Positions 1-8,176 are shown, counted from the first letter of the stretch. The stretch is 42,126 nucleotides of DNA from DATAXP01 sp036272935 (GCA_036272935.1 DATAXP010000025.1:1-42126); one strand, 5' to 3'. Program-made: numbers and translations. Notes: generated from the letters alone by a model not told the origin.

Positions 1-207
1 CGCGCTGCCAGAGCCGAACTCTCGGGGCATCGCCCTCCACGGGCAGCGCGTGGCCAACACATACAAGATGCCGCCCACGACCTTTCGCATCGGCAATCGC
101 GGACGACCACCCTTGGGACTCGGTTGGTACATCGGCAGAAATAGATCGATGCGCTCCCACAGCGCCTCGGGAATCTCGTGAAACTTTAACGAGGACTGGT
201 CGGCCAT
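1..207 (-). CDS. IS5-family transposase, N-terminal 69 residues
   Basis: The minus strand from the ATG at 207 encodes an open frame that leaves the window. It has the layout of the N-terminal DNA-binding region of IS5-type transposases: a helix with an 'ALWERIDLFLP' pattern, then 'KGGRPRLPMRKVVGGILYVL' and a 'CPWRAMP' motif. A GGAGG ribosome site lies seven bases before the ATG. The DDE catalytic part is outside the window, so it cannot be said whether the copy is intact. The family call rests on the R-x-C-P-W-R-x-M-P pattern, which is very typical of this group. Confidence 0.8.
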   Translation of the reverse strand, partial: MADQSSLKFHEIPEALWERIDLFLPMYQPSPKGGRPRLPMRKVVGGILYVLATRCPWRAMPREFGSGSA

Positions 208-293
208 TGGCACCTCCATGCAGCCCGAGGTTGAATTCCTCAACCTGCATTACGGATGCTTGCAGCCAAACGGTTCGGTAAGCGGATAGGCTC
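1..293 (-). mobile_element. End of an IS5-type insertion sequence (cut by the window edge)
   Basis: The window opens inside an insertion sequence read on the minus strand. Reading inward from about 293, the sequence begins GAGCCTATCCGCTTACC, which has the look of an IS5-group terminal inverted repeat. About 85 bases further in lies the transposase start. The bases next to the presumed end read TAA (294-296), which would suit the short TNA-type target duplication of some IS5 groups. The other end is outside the window, so the repeat pair and the duplication cannot be confirmed. The element sits 18 bases beyond the stop codon of the neighbouring minus-strand gene. Confidence 0.55.
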
Positions 294-311
294 TAAGGCT
301 TCTCATACGCG

Positions 312-1616
312 TCACTCCGGCTTGCCGACTGGCAACGGCACGTGCCGGAACACCAATTCCGCGTCGCGCTCGGCGCGGAGCCGGGGATAGTTGAGCCGCA
401 GAGTCGCCGGCGCGCTGGCGTCGTGTTCGGCCTGGAACGTGACTTTCATCTTTGCCCCCGAGTCGATCACGCTGTTCGTTTGACCTTGCTTGCGCAGCGG
501 TCTGCCTTCCAGATCGAGCAGTTCCAGCTCGTTTTCCTGGAATACGATTTCCTGCGGATCGGGCATCACCAGGTCGCGATTCACGAGCACGGTCACTTCG
601 TACCGTCCGTCGGCGCCGGCCTGCACGCTCTCGACGATCAGCTCAACGTCGTCCTGCTGATACGGCTTGCCAAGTTCCCAGTTCGCAACGTCGAACGTCG
701 CCATGTCGCCCACGGCCACCAGCCCCCAGCGCAGCACCAGCTTGTCGAGCTCGCGCGCCTTGGTCGCCGGCGGATGCAGCCGCAGGCTCATCGACAGTTG
801 TCGAGTGCCCGAGCTGGCGACGTTCCACCCGTTGCCGCTCGGCTGCGACGCCGGCAACTCGTCGCCGGTATCGGTCACGGCACTGGCCAACTCCACCTGT
901 GCCCGGTAGGCCACCAGGCGGAACCGGTCCTCCCAGCTCATTTGCAAGTTGAGCTGAAACGTGTGGCTCAATTCGGAATCGAGCTCCTCGTAATCGAGCA
1001 CCTCGGTGAACACGCGCCGCGCGCTGCAAATCTGGGCCCGCACCGGACCGTAGTACGCCACGGGAAACTTTGCCGGCTCGCCGGCGACCACGACCAGTCC
1101 CGGTTGCCGGGTATCGTAATGGACCCGCACACGGTTGCTGCTTTTGCGGCACACTTCGTCGACCAATGACCAAAACTCGCCGGTCGGCCGATCAAGCTCG
1201 ATCTCCTGATCATGGAAGTTGCCGTATTGGTCACCCAATAGGATGTGGTTGCCGGTCTGATCGGCAAGCTGCTGCAAAAGTTTTCCAGCCGTGACCTTGC
1301 CGGCGGGCAACTTTGCCTGGCCTGCCGACCACAGGTCGAGCATCTTCAAACGGACGAGCAACTCCCTGGCGCGCAGATGCACCTCGGGATCAGGGTCATC
1401 GGCCGCAGCTTCGAGCTGCTGCCGTGCCGCGGGGCCGAGCGCTTCGAGCCCGGCAATCGCATGGCTGCGCGCGGCGAACGAATCGCTGCGCATCTCGGTG
1501 ATCAGCCGCGCCACGCGTGCCACCGGAGCGTCGGCCGGCGGACCGCCCGGCTCGGCCGCAAACGCTTTGCACCGACAAAGCCACGCAAACGCCACCGCCA
1601 GCGCGAACCTTCGCAT
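312..1616 (-). CDS. Secreted HEAT-like protein of unknown function
   Basis: This 434-residue protein starts with a signal peptide (MRRFALAVAFAWLCRCKAFA, then cleavage near AEP). The ATG at 1616 is preferred over one 27 bases upstream because it begins the signal peptide directly and has GGGAGA before it. Residues of about 30-90 form short paired helices with 'EALGPAARQQLEAAADDPDPEV', a HEAT-like unit common in secreted planctomycete proteins. The next 60 residues ('LLQQLADQTGNHILLGD') recall the short N-domain of secretins. The remainder is beta-rich with no motif I recognise. It is transcribed away from the PfkB kinase gene across a 127-base divergent gap. An IS5-type element has landed directly behind its stop codon. 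The cellular role is unknown and the periplasm or cell surface is the likely location. Confidence 0.75.
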   Translation of the reverse strand: MRRFALAVAFAWLCRCKAFAAEPGGPPADAPVARVARLITEMRSDSFAARSHAIAGLEALGPAARQQLEAAADDPDPEVHLRARELLVRLKMLDLWSAGQAKLPAGKVTAGKLLQQLADQTGNHILLGDQYGNFHDQEIELDRPTGEFWSLVDEVCRKSSNRVRVHYDTRQPGLVVVAGEPAKFPVAYYGPVRAQICSARRVFTEVLDYEELDSELSHTFQLNLQMSWEDRFRLVAYRAQVELASAVTDTGDELPASQPSGNGWNVASSGTRQLSMSLRLHPPATKARELDKLVLRWGLVAVGDMATFDVANWELGKPYQQDDVELIVESVQAGADGRYEVTVLVNRDLVMPDPQEIVFQENELELLDLEGRPLRKQGQTNSVIDSGAKMKVTFQAEHDASAPATLRLNYPRLRAERDAELVFRHVPLPVGKPE

Positions 1617-1743
1617 GCACGTTCTCCCGCTCTCGATCGACATCCTTGACCAGTGGCGGACGATGGGCGCAAGATGCGAGACTGTACGTGCGTACCGCCT
1701 CGCAGGTCAAGGCGTCCTTCAAGCCACGGTGTCCAGCGTTTCC

Positions 1744-2721
1744 ATGCTTTCAACGCCTCACGAAGCCGGCGAAATCGAGTGCTTGAGCGCTGGATTGCTG
1801 GTCGCCGATCACCTGTGTACGCCGATCTCGCATCTGCCACGGGCCGGCGAGCTGGTGCTGGCCGATCGCCTGGAACTGACCATCGGCGGCTGCGCGTCGA
1901 ACGTGGCGATCGACCTGGCCCGGCTTGGCGTCCGCGTGGCTGCCGTCGGCTGCGTCGGCCGCGACAGCTTCGGCGAGTTCGTGATCGACACGCTGCAACG
2001 GTCGGGCGTCGACACGCGCAGCATCCGTCAGCTTGATGATGTCGCCACCTCCGGTACGCTGATCGTCAACGTCGCCGGCGAAGATCGCCGGTTCATCCAT
2101 GCGATCGGCGCCAATGGCAGATTAGCCGTCGAGCACGTGCCGATCGATCGTTTGCTGGCGAGCCGGGTGTTCTACGTCGGCGGGTACTTTGTCCTGCCCG
2201 GCTTGGACCCCGGCCGGCTGGCGGCACTGTTCCGTCAAGCGCGGTCGGCGGGGGTGAAGACGGTGCTCGACGTGGTGATGTCCGGGCCCGGCGATCACTG
2301 GCCGCAGTTGCGCGAACTGCTGCGCGAAACCGACGTGTTCCTTCCCAACGTCGACGAGGCGGCAATCATCACCGGCCACGACAATCCTCGCGAGCAGGCG
2401 CTGCGGCTGCACGACGCGGGCGCCCGCACCGTCGTCATCACCTGCGGCGGCGAGGGAACAGTCGTCGTCGGCGAGCGCGAGCGGCTTCACGCCCCGGCCC
2501 ACAAGGTGACGTTCGTCGGCGGCACCGGCGCGGGCGACGCGTTCGACGCCGGGTTCATCGCCGGCCTGATCGAAGGTGCGGACGTCAGACGGTGTCTCGA
2601 ATGGGGTAGCGCCCTGGGCGCTAGCTGTGTCCGCTCAATCTCGGCAACCGAAAGCGTCTTCACCCGTGCCGAGGCACTCGAATTCATGCGCACCCATCCG
2701 CTACGTGTGGCCGAATGGTAG
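1744..2721 (+). CDS. PfkB-family (ribokinase-like) carbohydrate kinase
   Basis: This 325-residue cytosolic kinase should phosphorylate a sugar or nucleoside with ATP. Both PfkB signatures are present: the sugar-binding 'GGCASNVAIDLARLG' (residues 48-63) and the C-terminal 'GGTGAGDAFDAGF' (259-271), where Asp265 is the expected catalytic base. The anion-hole residues GAG precede it. The length is normal for the family. The frame stays open for 450 bases upstream, but that stretch is antisense to the neighbouring gene, so I take the ATG at 1744. The substrate cannot be read from sequence; ribokinase, fructokinase and adenosine kinase subtypes are all possible. The gene is divergent from the secreted HEAT-like gene and is separated from argC by 119 bases. 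Confidence 0.88.
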   Translation: MLSTPHEAGEIECLSAGLLVADHLCTPISHLPRAGELVLADRLELTIGGCASNVAIDLARLGVRVAAVGCVGRDSFGEFVIDTLQRSGVDTRSIRQLDDVATSGTLIVNVAGEDRRFIHAIGANGRLAVEHVPIDRLLASRVFYVGGYFVLPGLDPGRLAALFRQARSAGVKTVLDVVMSGPGDHWPQLRELLRETDVFLPNVDEAAIITGHDNPREQALRLHDAGARTVVITCGGEGTVVVGERERLHAPAHKVTFVGGTGAGDAFDAGFIAGLIEGADVRRCLEWGSALGASCVRSISATESVFTRAEALEFMRTHPLRVAEW

Positions 2722-2764
2722 AACCATTCTCGACCTCTTCGTGTCCTTTGTCTCATGGTGGCTG

Positions 2765-2818
2765 TGTGGTACGATCGCCGGCATAATGCTCGGTGCCTCT
2801 GTGCCTCTGTGTTTCATT
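2765..2818. repeat. One-sided CTCTGTG repeat before argC
   Basis: Just ahead of argC the sequence reads GGTGCCTCTGTGCCTCTGTG, with an 8-nt period and a TTTCATT tail. The unit resembles the 9-nt repeats found as an inverted pair at 9003-9093. Here only one arm is clear; the facing arm (GGTGGCTGTGTGG at about 2757) is weak. It lies within the region upstream of the argC start. Confidence 0.5.
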
Positions 2819-2840
2819 ATTCCTAGAGAACTGTTCGACG

Positions 2841-3851
2841 ATGGTACGCGTAGCGGTGCTCGGTGCGACGGGTTATTCGGCGCTCGAGCTGTTCAAAATC
2901 CTGGTCCATCATCCCGAGGTGGAAATCACGCTGGTCACTAGCCGGCAGGAAGGCAATCCGCCGCTGGCCTCGGTGCATCCGTCGCTAGTGGGGCGCATCG
3001 ATCTGTGCCTGGAAGACCCTTCGCCCGAAACCATCGCCACGCGCGCCGAATGTGTGTTTAGCTGCCTGCCGCACGGCGTGGTGACGGCGATCGTGCCGCA
3101 ACTGTTGGCCAGCAACTGCCGTGTGATCGACTTCAGCGCCGATTACCGGCTACGCGATCCCGAGGCCTACGCGCATTGGTACGGCCAGAAGCACGGCGAT
3201 CCACAGAACCTGGCCAAGGCGGTGTACGGCATGCCCGAGTTGTTCCGCGAGCAGGTTATTCCCGCGCGGCTCATCGCCAATCCCGGTTGCTACCCGTCGT
3301 CGGCCATCCTGGCCCTGGCGCCGCTGCTGAAGCTGGGGCTGATCGAGCCGCAAGGGATCATCGTCGATTCCAAGAGCGGCGTGTCGGGCGCCGGCCGCAC
3401 GCCGAAGCTCACCACGCTGTTCCCCGAGTGCAACGAAAGCCTGAGCGCCTACAACGTCGGCCGGCATCGGCACACGCCCGAGATCAACCAGATTTTGGGT
3501 ATTGCCGGCGGCAGCGACGTGCGCGTGATCTTCACGCCCCACCTGGTGCCGATGGACCGCGGCATCCTGTCGACGGCCTACAGCCGGCCGCGCGGCACAA
3601 TCACCGAGCAGCAGGTGCTCGACGCCTTGCGGAAGTTTTACGACGACGAGCCGTTCGTGCGCGTGGTCGATCATCTGCCGGGGACCAAGGATTCGGCCGG
3701 CAGCAACTTCTGCGACATCACGGCCCGAGTGGTCGACGATCGGCTGATCACGATCAGTTGCCTCGACAACCTGATCAAAGGTGCCGCCGGCGCCGCCGTG
3801 CAGAACTTCAACCTCATGTACGGCTTCCCTGAGACCACCGCACTGCCGTAG
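2841..3851 (+). CDS. argC: N-acetyl-gamma-glutamyl-phosphate reductase
   Basis: ArgC reduces N-acetylglutamyl phosphate to the semialdehyde with NADPH, the third step of arginine synthesis in the cytosol. The 336-residue protein opens with the nucleotide-binding loop 'VAVLGATGYSALEL' and carries the catalytic cysteine in 'NPGCYPSS' (Cys150). 'SGVSGAGRTPK', 'HRHTPEI' and 'FTPHLVPMDRGI' are also typical of ArgC. The ATG at 2841 gives the standard family N-terminus; a frame-open ATG 48 bases upstream lies inside the CTCTGTG repeat and is unlikely. argJ follows after 32 bases on the same strand, giving the usual argC-argJ pair. Confidence 0.96.
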   Translation: MVRVAVLGATGYSALELFKILVHHPEVEITLVTSRQEGNPPLASVHPSLVGRIDLCLEDPSPETIATRAECVFSCLPHGVVTAIVPQLLASNCRVIDFSADYRLRDPEAYAHWYGQKHGDPQNLAKAVYGMPELFREQVIPARLIANPGCYPSSAILALAPLLKLGLIEPQGIIVDSKSGVSGAGRTPKLTTLFPECNESLSAYNVGRHRHTPEINQILGIAGGSDVRVIFTPHLVPMDRGILSTAYSRPRGTITEQQVLDALRKFYDDEPFVRVVDHLPGTKDSAGSNFCDITARVVDDRLITISCLDNLIKGAAGAAVQNFNLMYGFPETTALP

Positions 3852-3883
3852 TCCCCAGCCCTCCAAGTCCCCAGCCCCTCGCC
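3852..3883 (+). repeat. Tandem AGTCCCCAGCCC repeat between argC and argJ
   Basis: Starting at the last two bases of the argC stop codon, AGTCCCCAGCCC occurs twice with a 16-base period, filling the whole argC-argJ spacer. It leaves no recognisable ribosome site for argJ. Confidence 0.5.
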
Positions 3884-5068
3884 ATGCTTCCTCAAGGCTT
3901 TCGCGTCGCCGGCGTCTATTGCGGGATCAAGCGCAACACGAGCAAGCTCGATTTGAGCCTCGTGTTCGCGGACCGCCGGTGCACGGCGGCAGGCGTCTAT
4001 ACGCAGAACATTGTGTTCGCCGCTCCGGTCGGTTTGGATCGCCGGCGCACTCCCAGCGCCACGATGCGTGCGATCGTCATCAACTCAGGTAATGCTAACG
4101 CCTGCACCGGCGACCGCGGCGATCGCGATGCACAGCGCATGGCGGAGCTTGCTGCTGCGGCCGTCGGCTGCCGCGGCGACGAGGTGCTGGTCCTCTCGAC
4201 CGGCGTGATCGGTGAGTTTCTGCCGATGGAGAAGATCGCGGCCGGCATCGAGGCGGCATCCGGTCAGCTTGGCACGAGTGACGACGCGGTGGTGGCCGCC
4301 GCGCGCGGCATGCTGACCACCGACACGCGTCACAAACTGGCGAGCCGCACGCTGAAGCTCGCCGGTGGCACCGTCACGATCACCGGCATGGCCAAGGGAG
4401 CGGCCATGATCGGCCCCAACATGGCCACCATGCTCGGCGTGATTCTGACCGATGCGGTGCTGGCACCGGCCCGTGCCCAGGCGGCGCTCGCGGCGGCCGT
4501 CGAGAACAGTTTCAACTGCATCAGCGTCGACGGGCACATGAGCACCAACGACACCGTGTTGCTGCTGGCGAGCGGCGCGGTAGAAGGGGCACCGCTCGAA
4601 GGCGATGATCTGGCAACGTTCCAGCAAGCGCTCGACGAACTGTGCATGGAGTTGGCCCGATCGATTCCCGCCGACGGCGAAGGGGCTTCGCATCTGGTGA
4701 TGATCGACGTCACCGGCTGTGCGACGCGCGACGATGCTCGCCGCATCGCCAAGACCATTGCCGAGAGTCCTTTGGTGAAGACAGCAATTGCCGGCGGAGA
4801 TCCGAACTGGGGTCGCGTTGTTTCGGCGGCAGGCTATTCAGGAGTGACGTTCGATCCGTCGCGCGTCGATCTGCGGATCAACGGAACCTTGTTGTACGAG
4901 CGCGGCGCACCGGTCGATTTCGACGAGGCCGCCGTCAGTCGGTCGATTCGCGACACGCGCGACACTCATGTCGTACTCCACTTGGGCGCAGGCAAGGCTA
5001 GCATCAGGTTTTGGACTACCGATCTAACTGTGGAGTATGTCCGGCTGAACGCCGATTATCACACCTGA
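3884..5068 (+). CDS. argJ: Bifunctional ornithine acetyltransferase / N-acetylglutamate synthase
   Basis: ArgJ moves the acetyl group from N-acetylornithine to glutamate and can also use acetyl-CoA, so the acetyl cycle of arginine synthesis closes here. The 394-residue precursor contains the self-cleavage site 'GPNMATMLG'; Thr182 would become the N-terminal nucleophile of the beta chain. 'KGAAMIGPNMATML' and 'GDPNWGRV' are strong family marks. The N-terminus is a few residues shorter than is common ('LPQGFRVAGVYCGIK' begins almost at the Met). The start is the first available ATG after the spacer repeat, and no good ribosome site is visible, so translational coupling to argC is likely. Confidence 0.96.
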   Translation: MLPQGFRVAGVYCGIKRNTSKLDLSLVFADRRCTAAGVYTQNIVFAAPVGLDRRRTPSATMRAIVINSGNANACTGDRGDRDAQRMAELAAAAVGCRGDEVLVLSTGVIGEFLPMEKIAAGIEAASGQLGTSDDAVVAAARGMLTTDTRHKLASRTLKLAGGTVTITGMAKGAAMIGPNMATMLGVILTDAVLAPARAQAALAAAVENSFNCISVDGHMSTNDTVLLLASGAVEGAPLEGDDLATFQQALDELCMELARSIPADGEGASHLVMIDVTGCATRDDARRIAKTIAESPLVKTAIAGGDPNWGRVVSAAGYSGVTFDPSRVDLRINGTLLYERGAPVDFDEAAVSRSIRDTRDTHVVLHLGAGKASIRFWTTDLTVEYVRLNADYHT

Positions 5069-5194
5069 TCGCGTGCGCCGACGACAGCGACGCTAGCGAA
5101 CGACAATTTGTCGCGCTTGTTGCTAAAGCGACATTTACACATCGGGCGACAAGCCTAGAATGTCGCCAACGCTCCCTTCTGACATGGATGTCGG

Positions 5195-6055
5195 ATGATG
5201 CATGCTTATCGTGGGGCCACCGACCGGTCGCGGGCGCAACAAGGTCCGCATTTCTCGCCGGTACAGGCTCCGACCGATCATGAGCTCACCGTCCTGATTC
5301 CGGCATTCAACGAAGAAGATCGGCTTGAGCCGACACTCGCCGCCTTGGGGGCGTTTCTCGACGGCACGCCGATCGACTACCGCGTGATGGTGGTTGACGA
5401 TGGCAGCCGCGATCGCACTGCCAGCTTGACCGATCGCCTCGGACATCGTTTTTCGACGCATCGCTTGCACGTGAATTGCGGCAAGGGCGCTGCCATTCGC
5501 GCCGGCATGCTGCACGCCACAGGCGAGGTGGTCGCGTTTACCGATGCCGATTTACCGTACGATCTGCGCGGGCTGATCGATGGCTACCAACGCATTCGCC
5601 GTGGGCGGTGCGCGGTGGCATTCGGCGCGCGCGACATGGCCGGCGCCGGGGTGCAGGCCCCGCGCCGCCTGGCACGCCGGGCAGCCACCGTGGTCTTTAG
5701 CCGGCTGGTATCGCTGTTGATTTCGCGCCAAGTCCCCGACACTCAGTGCGGCCTGAAGCTGTTCACACGCCGCGCTGCGGTCGAGATCTTTTCGCGCACC
5801 ACGATCAACGGGTTCGCTTTCGATGCGGAGGTCGTGTACCTGACCCGTCGCCTTGGCCTGCCGTTCGAACGCATCCCGGCCACGCTGGTGAACGAATACT
5901 CGTCGACGTTGTCGCTCTCGCGGCACGCACTGCCGATGCTGCTCGACGTGCTACGCGTGCGCATGCGCCACCGCGGCCTGCGCGCCACAGCGATCCAGCC
6001 ACCGCGGCCCCTCGGCAAACACCGCTCTGGTAGCGAACTCCGGCGGGCCGCATGA
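5195..6055 (+). CDS. GT2 glycosyltransferase of the dolichyl/undecaprenyl-phosphate glucosyltransferase type
   Basis: This 286-residue GT-A enzyme should move a sugar from a nucleotide sugar to a lipid phosphate or related acceptor at the inner membrane face. Visible motifs are 'TVLIPAFNEEDRL' (residues 31-43), 'VVDDGSRDRT' for the nucleotide and metal, 'NCGKGAAIRAG', the 'TDADLPY' metal site and 'PDTQCGLKLF' with 'GFAFDAEVVYL', which together are typical of the ALG5/DPM1-like branch. There is no clear C-terminal membrane domain. The stop overlaps the start of the next gene by four bases (ATGA), so the two are translationally coupled. A HpnI-like role in a lipid pathway is possible because of the partner, but the sequence is closer to the polyprenyl-phosphate branch. 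Confidence 0.85.
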   Translation: MMHAYRGATDRSRAQQGPHFSPVQAPTDHELTVLIPAFNEEDRLEPTLAALGAFLDGTPIDYRVMVVDDGSRDRTASLTDRLGHRFSTHRLHVNCGKGAAIRAGMLHATGEVVAFTDADLPYDLRGLIDGYQRIRRGRCAVAFGARDMAGAGVQAPRRLARRAATVVFSRLVSLLISRQVPDTQCGLKLFTRRAAVEIFSRTTINGFAFDAEVVYLTRRLGLPFERIPATLVNEYSSTLSLSRHALPMLLDVLRVRMRHRGLRATAIQPPRPLGKHRSGSELRRAA

Positions 6056-7080
6056 GTCTCAGCGCCCCCGTTGCGAGCCCGCGACGCACCGACCATTCGC
6101 ACCCTCGAACGAGCACCTCGGCCGTGTCGCCACGGGCAAGCATCGTGTTCCACGCCGACGATCTGGGGATGAGCCCCGAGGTCGACGACGGCATTGTGCT
6201 CGCCTTCGAGCAGGGACTGCTGACAAGCACCGCGGTGCTGGCCAACGGACCCAGCGCGGCTGAAGGACTGTCGCGGGTGCAACGTGCGTCGCAACGATGG
6301 TGCGACCACGAACTCCCCGATGCGACACTTCGGCAAGCCGCCGGAGATGCTCGATTGCCGTTCGATCTCGGCGTGCATCTGAATCTCACCCAGGGGCGGC
6401 CGCTGACCGAAGGCAACTATCCCGATGAACTGCTCGACGCCGCCGGCTGCTTTCCGGGCGCGGGACGCTTGTTCGCCGCGGTCGTCGCGAAGGGCCGACG
6501 ATTGGCCCCGGCGATCGAGCACGAATTGGCCGCGCAGATTGTCTTCGCGCTCGACCATGGAGTGCGCCCGACGCACATCAACGGCCATCAGTACATCGAG
6601 CTGTATCCACACGTCGCCCAGATCGTGCTGCGGTTGATCGAGCGTTTTTGCATTCCGGTCGTCCGCTCTGCCATCGAACGCGACCTGCGTCACACGACAC
6701 TGCGCAGCCGAGGCGCAGCCGCCTGGGCATTGGCACACGTGAAAAGATTTTTCGCGATTCGTTTCGGCCGACAGCTTCGCCTACGAAGCATTGGCCACGC
6801 CGATGGCTACTTCGGCACCGCGCATGCCGGCCATGTCACGTACCATGCGCTACGCCAGCGCGTCGATGCCGCAAATCAGGAAACGTTGCTCGAGGTGGGC
6901 ATCCATCCTGGCGCCGCGGCGCCGGTCCTGATCGGCGAGCTGCGTGCCGCCGACGGCTGGCACGATCCATTGGCGGCGCTGCGCCCGCGCGAATGCCAGT
7001 TGTTGTGCTCGGCGCGCCTGGCCGATCTGTTGGCCGTGCATTGTCTGCGGCTTGGACGGCTCGCTTCGCGCGCCACGTAA
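6052..7080 (+). CDS. ChbG/HpnK (YdjC-like) carbohydrate deacetylase
   Basis: This protein of 342 residues is a metal-dependent deacetylase of N-acetylated sugars. The 'FHADDLGMS' motif supplies the two metal-binding aspartates, 'GVHLNLTQG' gives the next histidine and 'THINGHQYIE' the HxxxH pair, matching the ChbG/HpnK family. The N-terminus is longer than usual by about 25 Ser/Thr/Arg-rich residues, so translation could also begin internally. It is coupled by ATGA overlap to the glycosyltransferase. Together they could add an acetylated sugar to a lipid and then deacetylate it, as HpnI-HpnK do for hopanoids, but this is inference and no other hopanoid gene is in the window. Confidence 0.85.
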   Translation: MSLSAPVASPRRTDHSHPRTSTSAVSPRASIVFHADDLGMSPEVDDGIVLAFEQGLLTSTAVLANGPSAAEGLSRVQRASQRWCDHELPDATLRQAAGDARLPFDLGVHLNLTQGRPLTEGNYPDELLDAAGCFPGAGRLFAAVVAKGRRLAPAIEHELAAQIVFALDHGVRPTHINGHQYIELYPHVAQIVLRLIERFCIPVVRSAIERDLRHTTLRSRGAAAWALAHVKRFFAIRFGRQLRLRSIGHADGYFGTAHAGHVTYHALRQRVDAANQETLLEVGIHPGAAAPVLIGELRAADGWHDPLAALRPRECQLLCSARLADLLAVHCLRLGRLASRAT

Positions 7081-7222
7081 GCATCTGCGGGGGCCGGCAT
7101 CGTCTTCTCTGCTTCTCACCGACGGCGGGAATAAACTGCCGCGCTGCCGGCTCAGTATTTGTAGAAGAACCCGGAGGGCGTCCTGCCGGAATGCTTAACA
7201 CCTTGTGGTGAAAGGATTAGAA

Positions 7223-7399
7223 ATGCGAGCTTTCTTTGCTTTGGCCGTGGCGTTGTCGGTGATTTCGGTCGGTTTCACCGGCTGCAAGAAGGAAGAGTCG
7301 GGCGTGAAGAAGACCGAAACCGTCACGACCCCCGGCGGCAAGACGGAGAAGACCGACGAGACGAAAGTCGAGACGAGCGGCGACAACAAGTCGAAGTAG
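7223..7399 (+). CDS. Small Lys/Thr-rich lipoprotein
   Basis: This 58-residue protein has an N-terminal signal (MRAFFALAVALSVISVGFTG) and a lipobox-like GFTGC, so Cys21 should be lipidated. The mature part is a short, hydrophilic, low-complexity tail rich in Lys, Thr, Glu and Gly ('KKTETVTTPGGKTEKTDETK'). The ATG at 7223 is chosen because AAAGGATT lies seven bases before it; an upstream GTG in frame would disturb the signal. No enzymatic domain is possible at this size. Small lipoproteins with charged tails recur in planctomycetes, but I do not know a function. A strong terminator lies about 90 bases downstream. Confidence 0.75.
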   Translation: MRAFFALAVALSVISVGFTGCKKEESGVKKTETVTTPGGKTEKTDETKVETSGDNKSK

Positions 7400-7490
7400 T
7401 TCCGGCGCGGTGCCGCGTCGAAGCTCTTCGCTTCGACGGCGCGCCGCCAGGATGTCCGCGCTGCGATCGAGCGCGGCACTCATGCGGATA

Positions 7491-7529
7491 CGGAGGAGAC
7501 GTTCATCGAATGTCTCCTCCGTTTTTTTT
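7491..7529 (+). terminator. Rho-independent terminator
   Basis: CGGAGGAGAC (7491-7500) pairs perfectly with GTCTCCTCCG (7512-7521) around an 11-base loop, and eight T follow at once. It ends the small lipoprotein transcript. Confidence 0.9.
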
Positions 7530-7540
7530 GCCATTGATCC

Positions 7541-7639
7541 GTGGTCAGTTGTTCGATGGAGCGTCGGTGCGCGTGCGTCGTAGCGTGAGAGAGCAATGCA
7601 ACGTAACAACTGACAACGCACCACTGACAACTGACCTCC
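7541..7639. repeat. Inverted heptamer repeat, CAACTGA family
   Basis: Five consecutive 7-nt units (AACAACT, GACAACG, CACCACT, GACAACT, GACCTCC) occupy 7605-7639. A facing copy, GTGGTCAGTTGTT, is at 7541-7553, so the array can fold back on itself over a 51-base loop. Confidence 0.75.
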
Positions 7640-7953
7640 AACAACACAACTCGCGCGCGCATGAGTTCCGCCGTGCAAAATTTGCTTGCACAAATCAAAC
7701 GAATCAGTAGTATGAGCGAGCGTTCAAGGGTGATGTGTTTTCGTGCACCACGCATCAAGGCAACGAAGCCTCTTCGAGTGATGCCGAAAACGAACTCGCG
7801 AACGAGCGTTGGCAAGGTTCGCGACGATTGTTGTCGGTTCAACAACTCCGACCATCGACGGCGAACTATGTTTGTGACGTTCGGCACCGCACAACTCGCC
7901 CCAGCCCGAGTGTCGTGTGTGGAACGTTGTCCTACTTGTTAGGAGGACTGACG
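7640..7953. other. Non-coding stretch upstream of the Lys-rich peptide
   Basis: This 314-base stretch has no convincing gene. It is less GC-rich than its surroundings. A dyad GTGCAA-7-TTGCAC lies at 7673-7691 and could be an operator. It probably contains the promoter and a long leader for the peptide gene at 7954, but no clear -35/-10 pair could be fixed by eye. Confidence 0.5.
7941..7946 (+). promoter_or_regulatory. Consensus ribosome binding site for the Lys-rich peptide
   Basis: AGGAGG is a perfect Shine-Dalgarno core placed seven bases before the GTG at 7954. It decides the start of this very short gene against the longer in-frame reading that begins at 7735. Confidence 0.8.
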
Positions 7954-8031
7954 GTGGCCAAGAAGAAGGCAGCTAAGAAGTCGGCGAAGAAGGGCACCAA
8001 GAAGAAGGGCGCCAAGAAAAAGAAGAAGTAG
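7954..8031 (+). CDS. 25-residue Lys/Ala-only basic peptide (histone H1-tail-like)
   Basis: From the GTG at 7954 the frame encodes only 25 residues: Met, 15 Lys, six Ala, two Gly, one Ser and one Thr would be close to its full composition, and the pattern is AKKKAAKKSAKKGTKKKG followed by more Lys. Such AAKK tails are known from bacterial histone H1-like proteins (Hc1, AlgP type), where they bind DNA. Here the tail is the whole protein. The consensus ribosome site and a strong terminator 72 bases downstream argue for a real, well-expressed gene. A nucleoid or RNA-binding role is inferred. A 98-residue reading from 7735 in the same frame is less likely because its extra part has no coding character. 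Confidence 0.75.
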   Translation: MAKKKAAKKSAKKGTKKKGAKKKKK

Positions 8032-8102
8032 TCGATCGCCCAAAAGGCTCGACTGCTGGCTTCCAGCAAACGCTGATTCTGCAAACTACGACGAGACAGG
8101 AG

Positions 8103-8131
8103 CGCCCGGCCAAGTGTTGGCCGGGCGTTTC
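8103..8131 (+). terminator. Rho-independent terminator
   Basis: CGCCCGGCCAA (8103-8113) and TTGGCCGGGCG (8117-8127) form an 11-bp perfect stem with a three-base loop, followed by TTTCT. It ends the Lys-rich peptide transcript and lies 46 bases from the IS110 remnant. Confidence 0.88.
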
Positions 8132-8176
8132 TATTTCACGGCCGACAAAAGAACCACAGAGCGGCTGTGTTGGATT

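Noticed and set aside
342..1169. Open frame of 275 codons on the plus strand
   Set aside because: It is antisense to the signal-peptide protein at 312-1616, which has far better coding character.
7673..7691. GTGCAA-7-TTGCAC dyad as a regulator site
   Set aside because: It is suggestive but only six bases per arm, with no matching copy elsewhere that I noticed; kept only as a note in the region entry.
7735..7953. Longer version of the Lys-rich peptide (98 residues)
   Set aside because: The upstream part has no coding character, and a consensus ribosome site sits directly before the internal GTG at 7954.
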